Assembly: GCA_903821495.1 (NCBI GenBank)
Contig: CAIJLM010000484.1
Location: forward strand, 1 to 32,158
Source of the DNA: an uncultured Chthonomonas sp.
GTDB taxonomy: Bacteria > Armatimonadota > Chthonomonadetes > Chthonomonadales > Chthonomonadaceae
Direction: 5' to 3'
DNA: 32,158 bases
Within the stretch, counting starts at the first letter, position 1. Every line of letters starts with the position of its first letter. Both the position numbers and the translations under genes were made by a program. Positions 18,209 through 25,831 of the stretch are shown here, one piece after another. The notes under the pieces were generated by a model, which saw only the letters and a list, made by a program, of their open reading frames with translations, had not been told where the DNA came from and did no database searches.

Positions 18209-19195
18209 ATGATTACAAGCGTAAAAATCGAACGGCTACGAGGTATTAAGGAGGGGGAGTTGAACAACCTGACTCCCCTGACGGTGCTTGTCGGCGGGAA
18301 CGGCTCCGGGAAGAGTACGGTGTTGGAGGCGCTATATATTGGTGCGAATGGTAGCCCGTATGACGCGATATGCTACGTACTCAAGAGAAGGATAGGCTTA
18401 CCGAACGGAATCCCTTGGATGATGTGGAAAAGAGGCACGACAGGGGAAACGGAAATTAGCCTTTGCACTGACCAAGCCTCGGATAATTCGGTGACGACTC
18501 TCATCCCAAAGGACGAAGGGTTGCTTTACGCTAAGTCGGAACGTTCTCCTTTTGGAAATCCTGTTGAATTCTCACGCCGGAATTTTGGCGATATACCTGC
18601 TTATGGGGCGACGCAATCCTTCTTCAGTCCGTTGGTGGGCGTATCATCAATCACCCTTTTAGAGCCGCAACCTGATTCGTATCAACCGCTCCATCGGCTG
18701 TATATGACGGCGCGGAGCTTGGGAGCGCAAAAGTACGCAAATGAGATAGTTGAGCAAGTCATTCCTAATACAGAGTTGATAATGCTTGCCGAAGGCGATA
18801 AGCCCCTTCTTCATATCGGGTTTCCTGACAGAAGCGCCCCTCTAGCCGCATCGGGAGATGGCATACACGCATTAGTGCGTTTGACTTTGGAACTCGTCAC
18901 CTGCGCTGGCGGAACCGTTCTCATAGAAGAACCCGAAGTCCATCAGCACTACCGCACTATGCACCTCACCGCGAAAGTGATATGGGCGGCGATAAAGCGC
19001 AATATACAGGTTATCCTGACGACGCACAGCCTTGAGTTCATAGACGCGCTACTAGAGGCGCGTCCCGACGACGCGGACATCAACGCTCTCTCCATTGTAC
19101 GCACGAACCTTGTGGAAGGCAGTCTGCTCACCCGTCGCTATTCTGGCGAAGAGACGCTACTCGCACGGCGCGAAATACAGGACGACCTCCGATGA
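18209..19195 (+). CDS. AAA ATPase, cassette copy 2 (PARIS AriA-like / OLD-like)
   Basis: The 328-residue paralogue of the ATPase at 12897. Walker A GGNGSGKS lies at 29-36, Walker B is TVLIEEPEVHQHY with Glu240-Glu241, and the H-loop is TTHSLEF. The opening SVKIERLRGIKEGELN and the block after Walker B (HQHYRTM, AKVIWAAIKR, IQVILTTHSLEFIDA) are nearly the same as in copy 1, also at DNA level. The central segment (about 50-205) shares little beyond LLEPQ and a VIPN/VIPD motif. The stop overlaps the ATG of the TOPRIM partner (ATGA). It lies between the two permease genes of one transporter, an unusual place that suggests insertion. As in copy 1, the ribosome binding site is not strong (AGGTGAAT). 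Confidence 0.85.
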   Translation: MITSVKIERLRGIKEGELNNLTPLTVLVGGNGSGKSTVLEALYIGANGSPYDAICYVLKRRIGLPNGIPWMMWKRGTTGETEISLCTDQASDNSVTTLIPKDEGLLYAKSERSPFGNPVEFSRRNFGDIPAYGATQSFFSPLVGVSSITLLEPQPDSYQPLHRLYMTARSLGAQKYANEIVEQVIPNTELIMLAEGDKPLLHIGFPDRSAPLAASGDGIHALVRLTLELVTCAGGTVLIEEPEVHQHYRTMHLTAKVIWAAIKRNIQVILTTHSLEFIDALLEARPDDADINALSIVRTNLVEGSLLTRRYSGEETLLARREIQDDLR

Positions 19196-19998
19196 ATCCT
19201 GTGCAACGCGAGTATCACATCTTTTGCGAGGGGTTCCATGACCGCGCTTTCTGGAGCGGTATGCTGGTAACGCGGGAGTGGAAGGAAGCCTACGATAAAT
19301 CCACGAAGAAGCCAGCTAAAGACCCAAGGGAAGAAGTGGTAAAAGGCGGACGCTATGCGTTTTATCAGGGGAATATCGCTTATGCAGAGGTCACGCCAGT
19401 CGATGGAGAGAGCAAAATCCTTCCTATCGCTAAACTGCGTATAGGGGATATTAAGGGTTATGTCGAGGAGAGTCAGAAACAACCAAACTATGTTCCGCCT
19501 ACAGAACCCAAGTACATAGTCGTTCTGAGCGTAGACGATGATACCCTAGCGACAGAGAACGGGGCGGCTCTCCCGACCTTGAGCGTTCAACACGTCAAGA
19601 GCGTTTTGGAGGGTCTCGATTCGCAGTTCGTTGTCGAAAAGGACGTGTTTTATCTCTTTTCGCGGAGTTGCGCGGTGCATATCACACGCTGGAAAGCGGA
19701 CACTCCCCAAGCGGCGGGAATCCCCGCCAAGCAGACCCTCGAACGCCTAGTCTGCGCCGCTATCTGCGAGGCTTATAATACACGCTCAGAAGACGTGGAG
19801 ACGTGGCTCCGCGAAAAGTCCCGTTCGCCAAAGGCTTACGCATGGTCGTATATGGCGGGCTGGTACTCGGAACACGGTTGCGACGACTTTTACCGCGAGA
19901 TATGGCGCGACGAGACCGTGCGCCCGATACTGGAAAAACAACTCAAGGCGATAGGCGCGTGGGCGATTTTCGATACCCTATCGCATCACACAACATAA
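19192..19998 (+). CDS. TOPRIM-like effector, cassette copy 2 (DUF4435/DUF3226-like)
   Basis: The 268-residue paralogue of the protein at 13916. The TOPRIM acidic residues are kept: Glu13 and Asp17 in CEGFHDRAFW, and SVDDDT at 113-118 after the strand YIVVL. QTLERLVCAAI and KAYAWSYMAGWY in the C-terminal half are shared with copy 1, as is a terminal WAIF. The section between residues 30 and 100 differs widely from copy 1 in sequence. Conservation of the putative catalytic residues in both copies argues that both cassettes are functional. The gene ends 17 bases before the MalG-type permease gene. A nuclease or toxin role is inferred from the fold motif and the ATPase neighbour. Confidence 0.75.
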   Translation: MNPVQREYHIFCEGFHDRAFWSGMLVTREWKEAYDKSTKKPAKDPREEVVKGGRYAFYQGNIAYAEVTPVDGESKILPIAKLRIGDIKGYVEESQKQPNYVPPTEPKYIVVLSVDDDTLATENGAALPTLSVQHVKSVLEGLDSQFVVEKDVFYLFSRSCAVHITRWKADTPQAAGIPAKQTLERLVCAAICEAYNTRSEDVETWLREKSRSPKAYAWSYMAGWYSEHGCDDFYREIWRDETVRPILEKQLKAIGAWAIFDTLSHHTT

Positions 19999-20015
19999 AG
20001 GTTCACGCATAGACT

Positions 20016-20900
20016 ATGGCGACAACGCTCAACAAAAAACGCAAACACGACCTATCGGGTCCCCGCAATCCCTGGCTCATTCACCTCGTGTTGATGATAC
20101 TCTCAGCGGCGTTTCTCTTTCCGCTACTCTGGATGGTCTCAACAGCGCTCAAGCCCATCGAACAGACCATGAAACAGCCCCCTGTCTGGATTCCTAACCC
20201 CGTAGAGTGGCACAACTACAAAGACGCTTTCATGTACGGCGCAGACAAACTCGGCTATATTCCCTTTCTCGTCTATGGGCGTAATACGCTGATTATCTGC
20301 ACTCTCGCCGTTGCGGGAACGGTCTGCTCGAACTCCATTGTCGCCTACTCGTTCGCCCGTATGCGCTGGAAATACCGCGACCTTGTTTTCGCCCTGACTC
20401 TCGCCACGATGATGGTTCCCTTTCCTGTTATCATGGTTCCCATCTACGGACTCTACAAAAATCTAGGCTGGATAGGCACGTTCCGCCCGCTCTGGGTGGC
20501 GAGTTGGTTCGGGGGCGCATTCAATATCTTCCTCCTACGACAGTTTTTCCGCACTATCCCCTTTGAACTCTCTGAAGCCGCGAAAATAGACGGCTGTTCT
20601 GAGTGGCAGATTTTTCGACAGGTGATACTCCCTCTCGCGAAGCCCGCCCTCTCCGTCGTCGCTCTGTTTACCTTCATGGAGACTTGGAACGACTTTCTGG
20701 GGCCCCTCATCTACCTGATGGACCAGAAAACCTTCACCCTCTCGCTCGGCTTGCAGTTCTACCAGAGCCAACACGGAGGAACGCAGTGGCACTTCCTGAT
20801 GGCGGCTTCCACGATTGTAGTTGCGCCCGTTCTTGTTCTCTTCTTCTTTACGCAAAAAACGTTTATACAGGGTATCGCGGTAACTGGTCTTAAAGGATAA
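20016..20900 (+). CDS. ABC sugar transporter permease (MalG/UgpE type)
   Basis: This 294-residue inner-membrane permease is the second membrane subunit of the CUT1 transporter encoded from 15874. About six transmembrane helices are visible; the first is WLIHLVLMILSAAFLFPLLW. The EAA loop reads LSEAAKIDGCSEWQIFRQ followed by VILPLAKPAL, and the C-terminus (QKTFIQGIAVTGLKG) is typical of MalG-type permeases. The sequence before the ATG (AAAGG about 17 bases upstream) is a poor ribosome binding site compared with its neighbours. This fits the idea that the upstream cassette displaced the original junction with the MalF-type gene. Expression may depend on read-through from the cassette. Confidence 0.94.
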   Translation: MATTLNKKRKHDLSGPRNPWLIHLVLMILSAAFLFPLLWMVSTALKPIEQTMKQPPVWIPNPVEWHNYKDAFMYGADKLGYIPFLVYGRNTLIICTLAVAGTVCSNSIVAYSFARMRWKYRDLVFALTLATMMVPFPVIMVPIYGLYKNLGWIGTFRPLWVASWFGGAFNIFLLRQFFRTIPFELSEAAKIDGCSEWQIFRQVILPLAKPALSVVALFTFMETWNDFLGPLIYLMDQKTFTLSLGLQFYQSQHGGTQWHFLMAASTIVVAPVLVLFFFTQKTFIQGIAVTGLKG

Positions 20901-20936
20901 GGCGCTAGTATATCAGCGATTTAGGAGGCATAAAAA

Positions 20937-22058
20937 GTGCATCTACGAACCCCGCAATCTGAAAACAGGCGCAATCTGGTCTGTGTTTTCGTCCTTTTGC
21001 TGTTCACGGCTCTCTTGTTTGTTATGATTGGGTGTCAATCCCCAAAGCCCGTTGCGCCGCCTACGCCGCCCGCGTCTACACCAGTAGCGAACGTTCCCGA
21101 CGCTCAGTTTGTGGGTAATGAAGCCTGTCGCCCTTGCCACCCCTCTATTGTTCACGACCACGAGAATAGCAACCACGCCAAAACCTTACGAGTTGCGAGT
21201 AAGGAGGGGCTAGGTAGTCAGTACCCTAAAGCGGGCGACGCTTCCGGGTTTGAGTATCGCGTAACGGAGGACAACGAGGGTCTCTCTCTTGCGTTGAAAA
21301 AAGACAGCACATCCAAGATTCCGCTGGTCTACGCTTTCGGCGCTGGCAAAAACGCGCTTACTTTTGTCTGCCCTTGGCAAGAGTCGAGTATTGTTGAACT
21401 CCGCATGAGCTATCATACCAAGTTGAAAGAGTGGTTCATCACTCCCGGACAACTCACGAAAGAGCCGGGGGCGGAGTTGGGCATTGTTTGGAGCGAAAAT
21501 ATCGCGAACCACTGCGTAAGTTGCCATACAACGGTTCACCCTGCAAAAGGGCTGTTTCCTGAAGATAAGTTTTTTGGCGTGGGGTGCGAACGGTGTCATG
21601 GCGCGGGGAGCGCTCACGTCGAGGCGATGCGCCATACCAATAAGCCGCCCTACTACATCGATAAGAAGGCGAAAATGGGAGGCGCGGAGATGAACGAGAT
21701 GTGCGGAGTCTGTCACCGCCGCACAAAGGACATTAAAGAGCCTGAGAAACACCTTACTCAGAGGTTTCAACCGTATGGATTAGCCCTCAGCAAGTGCTTC
21801 AAGAACAGCGATAACTACCTCTCCTGCGTCACCTGTCACAACCCCCATCAAGACGCTTCCAAACAGGCGAGCGGGTACAATGCAGTCTGCGCTAAGTGCC
21901 ACACGGCGGGAGTTACGCCCCCCGCAAAACTTACCCGACTGGCGGTATGTCCGCGTCAACCGCATGGCGACTGCATACAGTGCCATATGCCGCCCTTCTC
22001 GGTGCGAAAGAAGCAGGGCAATATCGATATACAGATGGCTGACCACTTTATACGATAA
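20937..22058 (+). CDS. heptahaem c-type cytochrome lipoprotein (cytochrome c554-like)
   Basis: This 373-residue protein contains seven CXXCH haem-attachment sites, in order CRPCH (64-68), CVSCH, CERCH, CGVCH, CVTCH, CAKCH and CIQCH. The family resembles cytochrome c554/c-prime and related multihaem electron carriers found with respiratory or redox enzymes. The N-terminus has a hydrophobic signal and a probable lipobox (MIGC, Cys33), followed by a proline-rich linker, so it is likely anchored to a membrane on the outer side. The start is a GTG with AGGAGG at 20923-20928, spacing eight bases. It begins 36 bases after the transporter gene and may belong to the next group (DUF1501, MsrA). Its redox partner is unknown. 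Confidence 0.9.
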   Translation: MHLRTPQSENRRNLVCVFVLLLFTALLFVMIGCQSPKPVAPPTPPASTPVANVPDAQFVGNEACRPCHPSIVHDHENSNHAKTLRVASKEGLGSQYPKAGDASGFEYRVTEDNEGLSLALKKDSTSKIPLVYAFGAGKNALTFVCPWQESSIVELRMSYHTKLKEWFITPGQLTKEPGAELGIVWSENIANHCVSCHTTVHPAKGLFPEDKFFGVGCERCHGAGSAHVEAMRHTNKPPYYIDKKAKMGGAEMNEMCGVCHRRTKDIKEPEKHLTQRFQPYGLALSKCFKNSDNYLSCVTCHNPHQDASKQASGYNAVCAKCHTAGVTPPAKLTRLAVCPRQPHGDCIQCHMPPFSVRKKQGNIDIQMADHFIR

Positions 22059-22070
22059 GGCTTGATTGGT

Positions 22071-22084
22071 AAGAGTCCGCTCTT
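22071..22084 (+). terminator. possible weak terminator after the cytochrome gene
   Basis: AAGAG-TCCG-CTCTT forms a five-pair stem followed by TTGGG, 13 bases after the cytochrome stop. It is short and has only a brief T-run, so this is tentative. Confidence 0.25.
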
Positions 22085-22164
22085 TTGGGAATTAACCGCG
22101 AAATACGCGAAATTAGAGGGTTATGGGGCTAGGCGAGGTTAATGAAAGAGGAGGAGGGTTCGCT

Positions 22165-23577
22165 ATGTTTTCGATACAGAGTAAAAACGTGCGCTGTTGC
22201 GATGGGCTATCTCGGCGCGATGTGTTGCGTATCGGAGGGCTGGGAACGATGGGAATGCTACTGCCGCAACTACTGGAGGGGCGAGAGCGTTTCGGCGGTG
22301 AAAAGCCCCTCGGCGCAGCGAAGCGGTGCATCCTCCTCTTTATGACGGGAGGTCCTCCGCAAATGGACACCTTCGACCTGAAACCAGAGGCTCCCGTTGA
22401 GTTTCGGGGCGAATTCAAGCCGATAAAGACCAATGTGTCGGGTATTGAAATCTCCGAGTATTTTCCGATGTTGGCGCGAATGGCGGATAAGTACGCCATT
22501 ATCCGTAGCGTAACGCATGACAGCAATATCCATACGGTAGGGGCGCACGCCATGCTGACAGGCAACGCCTACCCAAAAGTGGCGAACGGCGAAATAAACG
22601 CCTCCCCCTCCGACTTCCCGCAATATGGGGCGGTCTTCTCAAAGCTACGCCCTGCAAAGGCGAGCGTCCCTACCTTCGTCGCTCTGCCGCAGAAGAACAC
22701 GAACACCGATGGAACCATCTGGCCCGGACAGGGCGGGGGGTTCTTGGGGGCGCAGTACGACCCGCTCTATGTGACCGCCGACTATCCAAAGTACAAGAGC
22801 GACCCCAAAGCCTACGAGAACTGCGCGTTCCATGCGCAGTTCTCCCTTCCTGCCGGAGTGTCGCCGGAGCGCTTGAAGTCGCGCCGCGCCCTTTTGGAGG
22901 CGTTTGAGAGGCAGGTTCGGGGCGCGGAGCGGCTGGGAAGCGAGGGGCTGATGGACAGGTATCGCGAGAAGGCGTTCAATCTTCTCAGCTCTTCCGAGAC
23001 TTTGCAGGCTTTTCAACTCGATTCGGAACCAAATAGCGTAAAAGAGCGTTATGGTAGACATATCTTCGGGCAGTCGTGCCTTTTGGCGCGTCGCCTGATA
23101 ACTGCGGGGGTTCCGCTCGTCACCGTCTTTTGGCATCCCGACGGAACGACCTCCGCGCCGTCGTGGGACACCCACGACAACCACTACCAACATCTCAAAA
23201 CGCACCTCATGTCGCCGTGCGACAGAGGGTTCTCCGCGCTACTTGAAGACCTCGAACAGAGGGGAATGCTCAAAGACACCCTGCTAGTCTGGATGGGCGA
23301 GTTTGGGCGCACGCCGCAGGTAAACAGGGCGGGCGGACGCGACCATTGGGGGATGTGTCAGTCTATCGTTATGGCTGGCGCAGGAATCAAAGGCGGACAG
23401 GTCTACGGCAAGTCTGATAAGATAGGCGCATACCCCGTCGAGAATCCCGTCTCTCCCGGAGATGTGGGTGCAACGATATACTCTTTAATGGGAGTTTCGC
23501 CCTTCGCCGAGATTGTAGACCAGACAGGCAGACCGCATCCTTTAGTGCGCGGAGAGGTAATTCGAGGAGTACTATGA
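22165..23577 (+). CDS. DUF1501 protein with Tat signal
   Basis: This 470-residue protein of the DUF1501 family belongs to the sulfatase/alkaline phosphatase-like fold and is abundant in Planctomycetes and related phyla. A twin-arginine signal is clear: LSRRDVLRIGGLGTMGMLLPQL. It should therefore be exported folded. Family features include CILLFMTGGPPQMDTFDLKPEAP, FGQSCLLARRLITAGVPLVTV, HDNHYQHLKTHLMSPCDRGFSAL, VWMGEFGRTPQVN and GGRDHWG. The ATG at 22165 is preferred over 22123 because GAGGAGGAGG directly precedes it and the Tat motif then lies near the N-terminus. The substrate is unknown. In planctomycetes it often pairs with a DUF1549/DUF1553 cytochrome protein; here a multihaem cytochrome precedes it instead. 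Its last codons overlap msrA. Confidence 0.9.
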   Translation: MFSIQSKNVRCCDGLSRRDVLRIGGLGTMGMLLPQLLEGRERFGGEKPLGAAKRCILLFMTGGPPQMDTFDLKPEAPVEFRGEFKPIKTNVSGIEISEYFPMLARMADKYAIIRSVTHDSNIHTVGAHAMLTGNAYPKVANGEINASPSDFPQYGAVFSKLRPAKASVPTFVALPQKNTNTDGTIWPGQGGGFLGAQYDPLYVTADYPKYKSDPKAYENCAFHAQFSLPAGVSPERLKSRRALLEAFERQVRGAERLGSEGLMDRYREKAFNLLSSSETLQAFQLDSEPNSVKERYGRHIFGQSCLLARRLITAGVPLVTVFWHPDGTTSAPSWDTHDNHYQHLKTHLMSPCDRGFSALLEDLEQRGMLKDTLLVWMGEFGRTPQVNRAGGRDHWGMCQSIVMAGAGIKGGQVYGKSDKIGAYPVENPVSPGDVGATIYSLMGVSPFAEIVDQTGRPHPLVRGEVIRGVL

Positions 23578-24311
23578 AACCACGACTTTCGCTCGTTCTA
23601 GCGTTCGCAAGCGCTCTGCTATCGGGGCTTTTCACAGGTTGCGCCACGCCGCCGCAACCTACCTCTTCTAGCCCTACGACGGTAGAATCTGCGCTTGCTT
23701 CGTCAGAGGGCGCTACCAACGATAAAGGAAAAAAGACCATGCTTCCCAAAACGCCTCCTGTCTTCACAGTTCCCGCCGGAAAAGAGGTCGCCACCATCGC
23801 CGGAGGGTGTTTCTGGTGTACCGAAGCCATCTTCGTCGATTTGCGGGGGGTGGAGAAGGTCGTCTCCGGCTACTCTGGCGGGGCGGTGGAAAGCCCCTCT
23901 TATGAGACGGTATGCAACGGAACGACGGAACACGCCGAAGCGATACAGATTCTCTTCGACCCGAAACTTATCTCCTACCGCGACCTGCTTCGCATCTTCC
24001 TCACCACCCACGACCCCACGACCTTAAACCAACAGGGCGCGGATACGGGAACGCAGTACCGCTCCGCCATCTTCACGCATAGCGACGAGCAGAAGCATAC
24101 CGCGAAAGAGGTGATTGAAGAGGTCAACAAAGAGCGCATCTGGCATAACTCTATCGTCACCGAAGTCACTCCCTACGCGAACTTCTATAAGGCGGAGGAG
24201 TATCACCAAGACTACTTCGCGCAGAACCCGACGCGGGGCTACTGCCAAGCCGTTATCGCGCCCAAAGTGCTAAAGTTTCGCGCCAAGTACCGCGACAAGC
24301 TGAAGCGTTAG
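23574..24311 (+). CDS. msrA: peptide methionine-S-sulfoxide reductase, lipoprotein form
   Basis: MsrA reduces the S-epimer of methionine sulfoxide in proteins. The 245-residue protein has the catalytic GGCFWCTEAIF (nucleophile Cys in GCFW), GYSGG, the HAEAIQILFDP stretch, and the THDPTTLNQQGADTGTQYRSAIF signature. The resolving Cys is probably that in RGYCQAV. An N-terminal extension of about 65 residues has a lipoprotein-like signal (LFTGCAT) and a Ser/Pro/Thr-rich linker. The enzyme therefore probably works outside the cytoplasm, protecting exported proteins. The start ATG overlaps the stop of the DUF1501 gene (ATGA). No MsrB domain is fused or adjacent. Confidence 0.95.
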   Translation: MKPRLSLVLAFASALLSGLFTGCATPPQPTSSSPTTVESALASSEGATNDKGKKTMLPKTPPVFTVPAGKEVATIAGGCFWCTEAIFVDLRGVEKVVSGYSGGAVESPSYETVCNGTTEHAEAIQILFDPKLISYRDLLRIFLTTHDPTTLNQQGADTGTQYRSAIFTHSDEQKHTAKEVIEEVNKERIWHNSIVTEVTPYANFYKAEEYHQDYFAQNPTRGYCQAVIAPKVLKFRAKYRDKLKR

Positions 24312-24344
24312 TTTCCGTTAATCCGTAGAAAGAAACATATACGC

Positions 24345-25496
24345 ATGAAGTCAATACGAACAACTCTACTCTCTGTCGCCCTGCTCTTGTGTATGGCGTT
24401 AGTCGGGCAGGCGCAACGAAGCGCCGCGCCCTCATGGGTGTTAGGTCCCGCCGTGCGTTCGCCCGAAGTTCACCCCGATAAGCGCGTCACGTTCCGCATC
24501 ACTGCCCCCAACGCGAAAGAGGTCGGAGTCAACTGCTCTGCGTTTGGCGGTAAGGCGATGGTAAAAGGCGAAAAGGGAGTCTGGGAGTATACCAGCGCTC
24601 CTCTCGAACCGGACTACTACACCTATAACCTCGTGGTGGATGGAGCCATTCTCATAGACCCCGCCAATACAGATATGAAGTCAAGCCTGCTAGGAAGCGG
24701 GGAGAGCGTCGTCCACGTACCGGGTTCGTCTTCGTTGAGTTGGGAACTGAACGCAACGCCGCACGGAGCCATCCACCACCACCTCTACAAGTCCGAGATT
24801 ATCGGCGATGAGCGCGACTTCTACGTATACACGCCGCCGGGCTACGAGGCGAATCGGAGCGAAAAGTACCCCGTTCTCTACCTCATGCACGGGCTAACCG
24901 ACGATGCAAGCGCGTGGGCGACGCACGGGCGCGAAGGCGTGATACTCGATAACCTCATCGCGCAGGGCAAGGCGAAGCCGATGATTATCGTCAACACGCT
25001 CGGCTACGGTATGCCCGACCCCGGACGCAATCTCGCCATGCTCTTCGATGCGCCCGTGCGTGATAAGACCCTCGAAAAGTTTACGAGTTCCGTATTGGAC
25101 GAGGTTATCCCGTTCGTTGAAAAAGGCTATCGCGCCCGAAAAGACCGCAACTCTCGCGCCATAGCGGGGCTTTCGATGGGCGGGGCGCAGTCGTTGATGA
25201 TTGGGCTGAATCATCTGGACAAGTTCGCCTATATCGGTTCGTTTAGCGGCGCTTTTATCATGCTTAATTCGCATGAAAAGGTGTTCCCAAACCTCTCTGA
25301 GAAGTCGAATGAGAAAATCAAAGCGCTGTGGATTGCCTGCGGTAAGGAGGATTTTCTCATTGGCTCGAACCGCGCCACCGAAAAGTGGCTCAAGTCGAAA
25401 GGGGTCAACGCCACCACCATAGAGACTCCCGGAGCGCATACATGGATGGTGTGGCGGCGAAACCTGACGGAGTTCGCCCCGCTGTTGTTTCGGTAG
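24345..25496 (+). CDS. secreted esterase with N-terminal CBM48-like domain (XynZ/Fes-like)
   Basis: This 383-residue alpha/beta hydrolase of the esterase D/enterochelin esterase family has a cleavable signal peptide (about 1-23, ending VGQAQ). A CBM48/E-set-like beta domain (about 35-130, VTFRITAPNAKEVGVNCS ... YTYNLVVDGAIL) is followed by the catalytic domain. There the motifs are YPVLYLMHG, nucleophile Ser in GLSMGG, the Asp in CGKEDFL and the His in PGAHTW, giving a complete triad. The architecture is that of feruloyl/acetyl-xylan esterase-like proteins acting on plant polysaccharide side chains. The exact substrate is not deducible. It has its own spacing and probably its own transcript, ending at a weak terminator near 25543. 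Confidence 0.9.
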   Translation: MKSIRTTLLSVALLLCMALVGQAQRSAAPSWVLGPAVRSPEVHPDKRVTFRITAPNAKEVGVNCSAFGGKAMVKGEKGVWEYTSAPLEPDYYTYNLVVDGAILIDPANTDMKSSLLGSGESVVHVPGSSSLSWELNATPHGAIHHHLYKSEIIGDERDFYVYTPPGYEANRSEKYPVLYLMHGLTDDASAWATHGREGVILDNLIAQGKAKPMIIVNTLGYGMPDPGRNLAMLFDAPVRDKTLEKFTSSVLDEVIPFVEKGYRARKDRNSRAIAGLSMGGAQSLMIGLNHLDKFAYIGSFSGAFIMLNSHEKVFPNLSEKSNEKIKALWIACGKEDFLIGSNRATEKWLKSKGVNATTIETPGAHTWMVWRRNLTEFAPLLFR

Positions 25497-25542
25497 ATAA
25501 CCGACAACTCTAGAAGCGCTCTTTACTCCTAAATCCCTGTAT

Positions 25543-25566
25543 ACACCGAGGGTGTGGATTATTTTT
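25543..25566 (+). terminator. weak rho-independent terminator candidate
   Basis: ACACC-GAG-GGTGT (25543-25555) is a five-pair stem, followed by a T-rich stretch ending TTTTT at 25562-25566. It lies about 45 bases after the esterase stop. The short stem and interrupted T-run make it tentative. Confidence 0.35.
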
Positions 25567-25648
25567 AAGCAAACGTGAGTTTGGGATAAGCGCATCTCAA
25601 AAGCGCCAGTAAAACGGGTCTCTTTTATGCCTTCACGCTAGGAAGGCT

Positions 25649-25670
25649 CCTCTCCTTTGCGAAGGAGAGG
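25649..25670. repeat. perfect hairpin of the CCTCTCC-type dispersed repeat
   Basis: CCTCTCCTT and AAGGAGAGG pair perfectly over nine bases around the loop TGCG, followed by TTGGGTGAGG. It is related in composition to the hairpins at 12816 and 18159 but not identical. It is probably a REP-like or MITE-derived element. Confidence 0.7.
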
Positions 25671-25682
25671 TTGGGTGAGGTT

Positions 25683-25826
25683 ATGTGGAAGCCCGAATTC
25701 AGGTTAAGGCAAACTAAATGGGCAGACAACCTGCTTAACTCTGTTCCACACCCATACATCGAAGTGAAAGAGGAGAAAGCAGAGAGAGAAGCGAACTACT
25801 CCACCTATAGAGACAAGGATAAGTAA
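25683..25826 (+). CDS. possible 47-residue ORF upstream of smpB
   Basis: An ATG at 25683 opens a 47-codon frame ending TAA at 25824-25826, five bases before the smpB ATG. The product is highly charged (KEEKAEREANYSTYRDKDK at the end) and matches nothing I know. GGTGAGG, part of the repeat, lies just before the start and could serve as a ribosome binding site. It may be a short leader peptide, a small protein, or chance. Confidence 0.25.
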   Translation: MWKPEFRLRQTKWADNLLNSVPHPYIEVKEEKAEREANYSTYRDKDK

Positions 25827-25831
25827 GCGCC

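Larger units (their letters stand above)
25497..25831. other. 335-base gap with terminator-like stem, repeat hairpin and a possible tiny ORF
   Basis: Between the esterase and smpB there is no clear gene. The left part holds a short stem plus T-run (25543-25566). The middle holds a perfect hairpin of the dispersed-repeat type (25649-25670, followed by GGTTGGGTGAGG). The right part holds a 47-codon frame (25683-25826). I looked for a tmRNA gene because smpB follows, and saw none. Confidence 0.7.

Noticed and set aside
25497-25831. tmRNA (ssrA) gene next to smpB
   Set aside because: No tRNA-like acceptor/T-arm signature and no tag reading frame ending in ALAA-type residues was seen in the gap.
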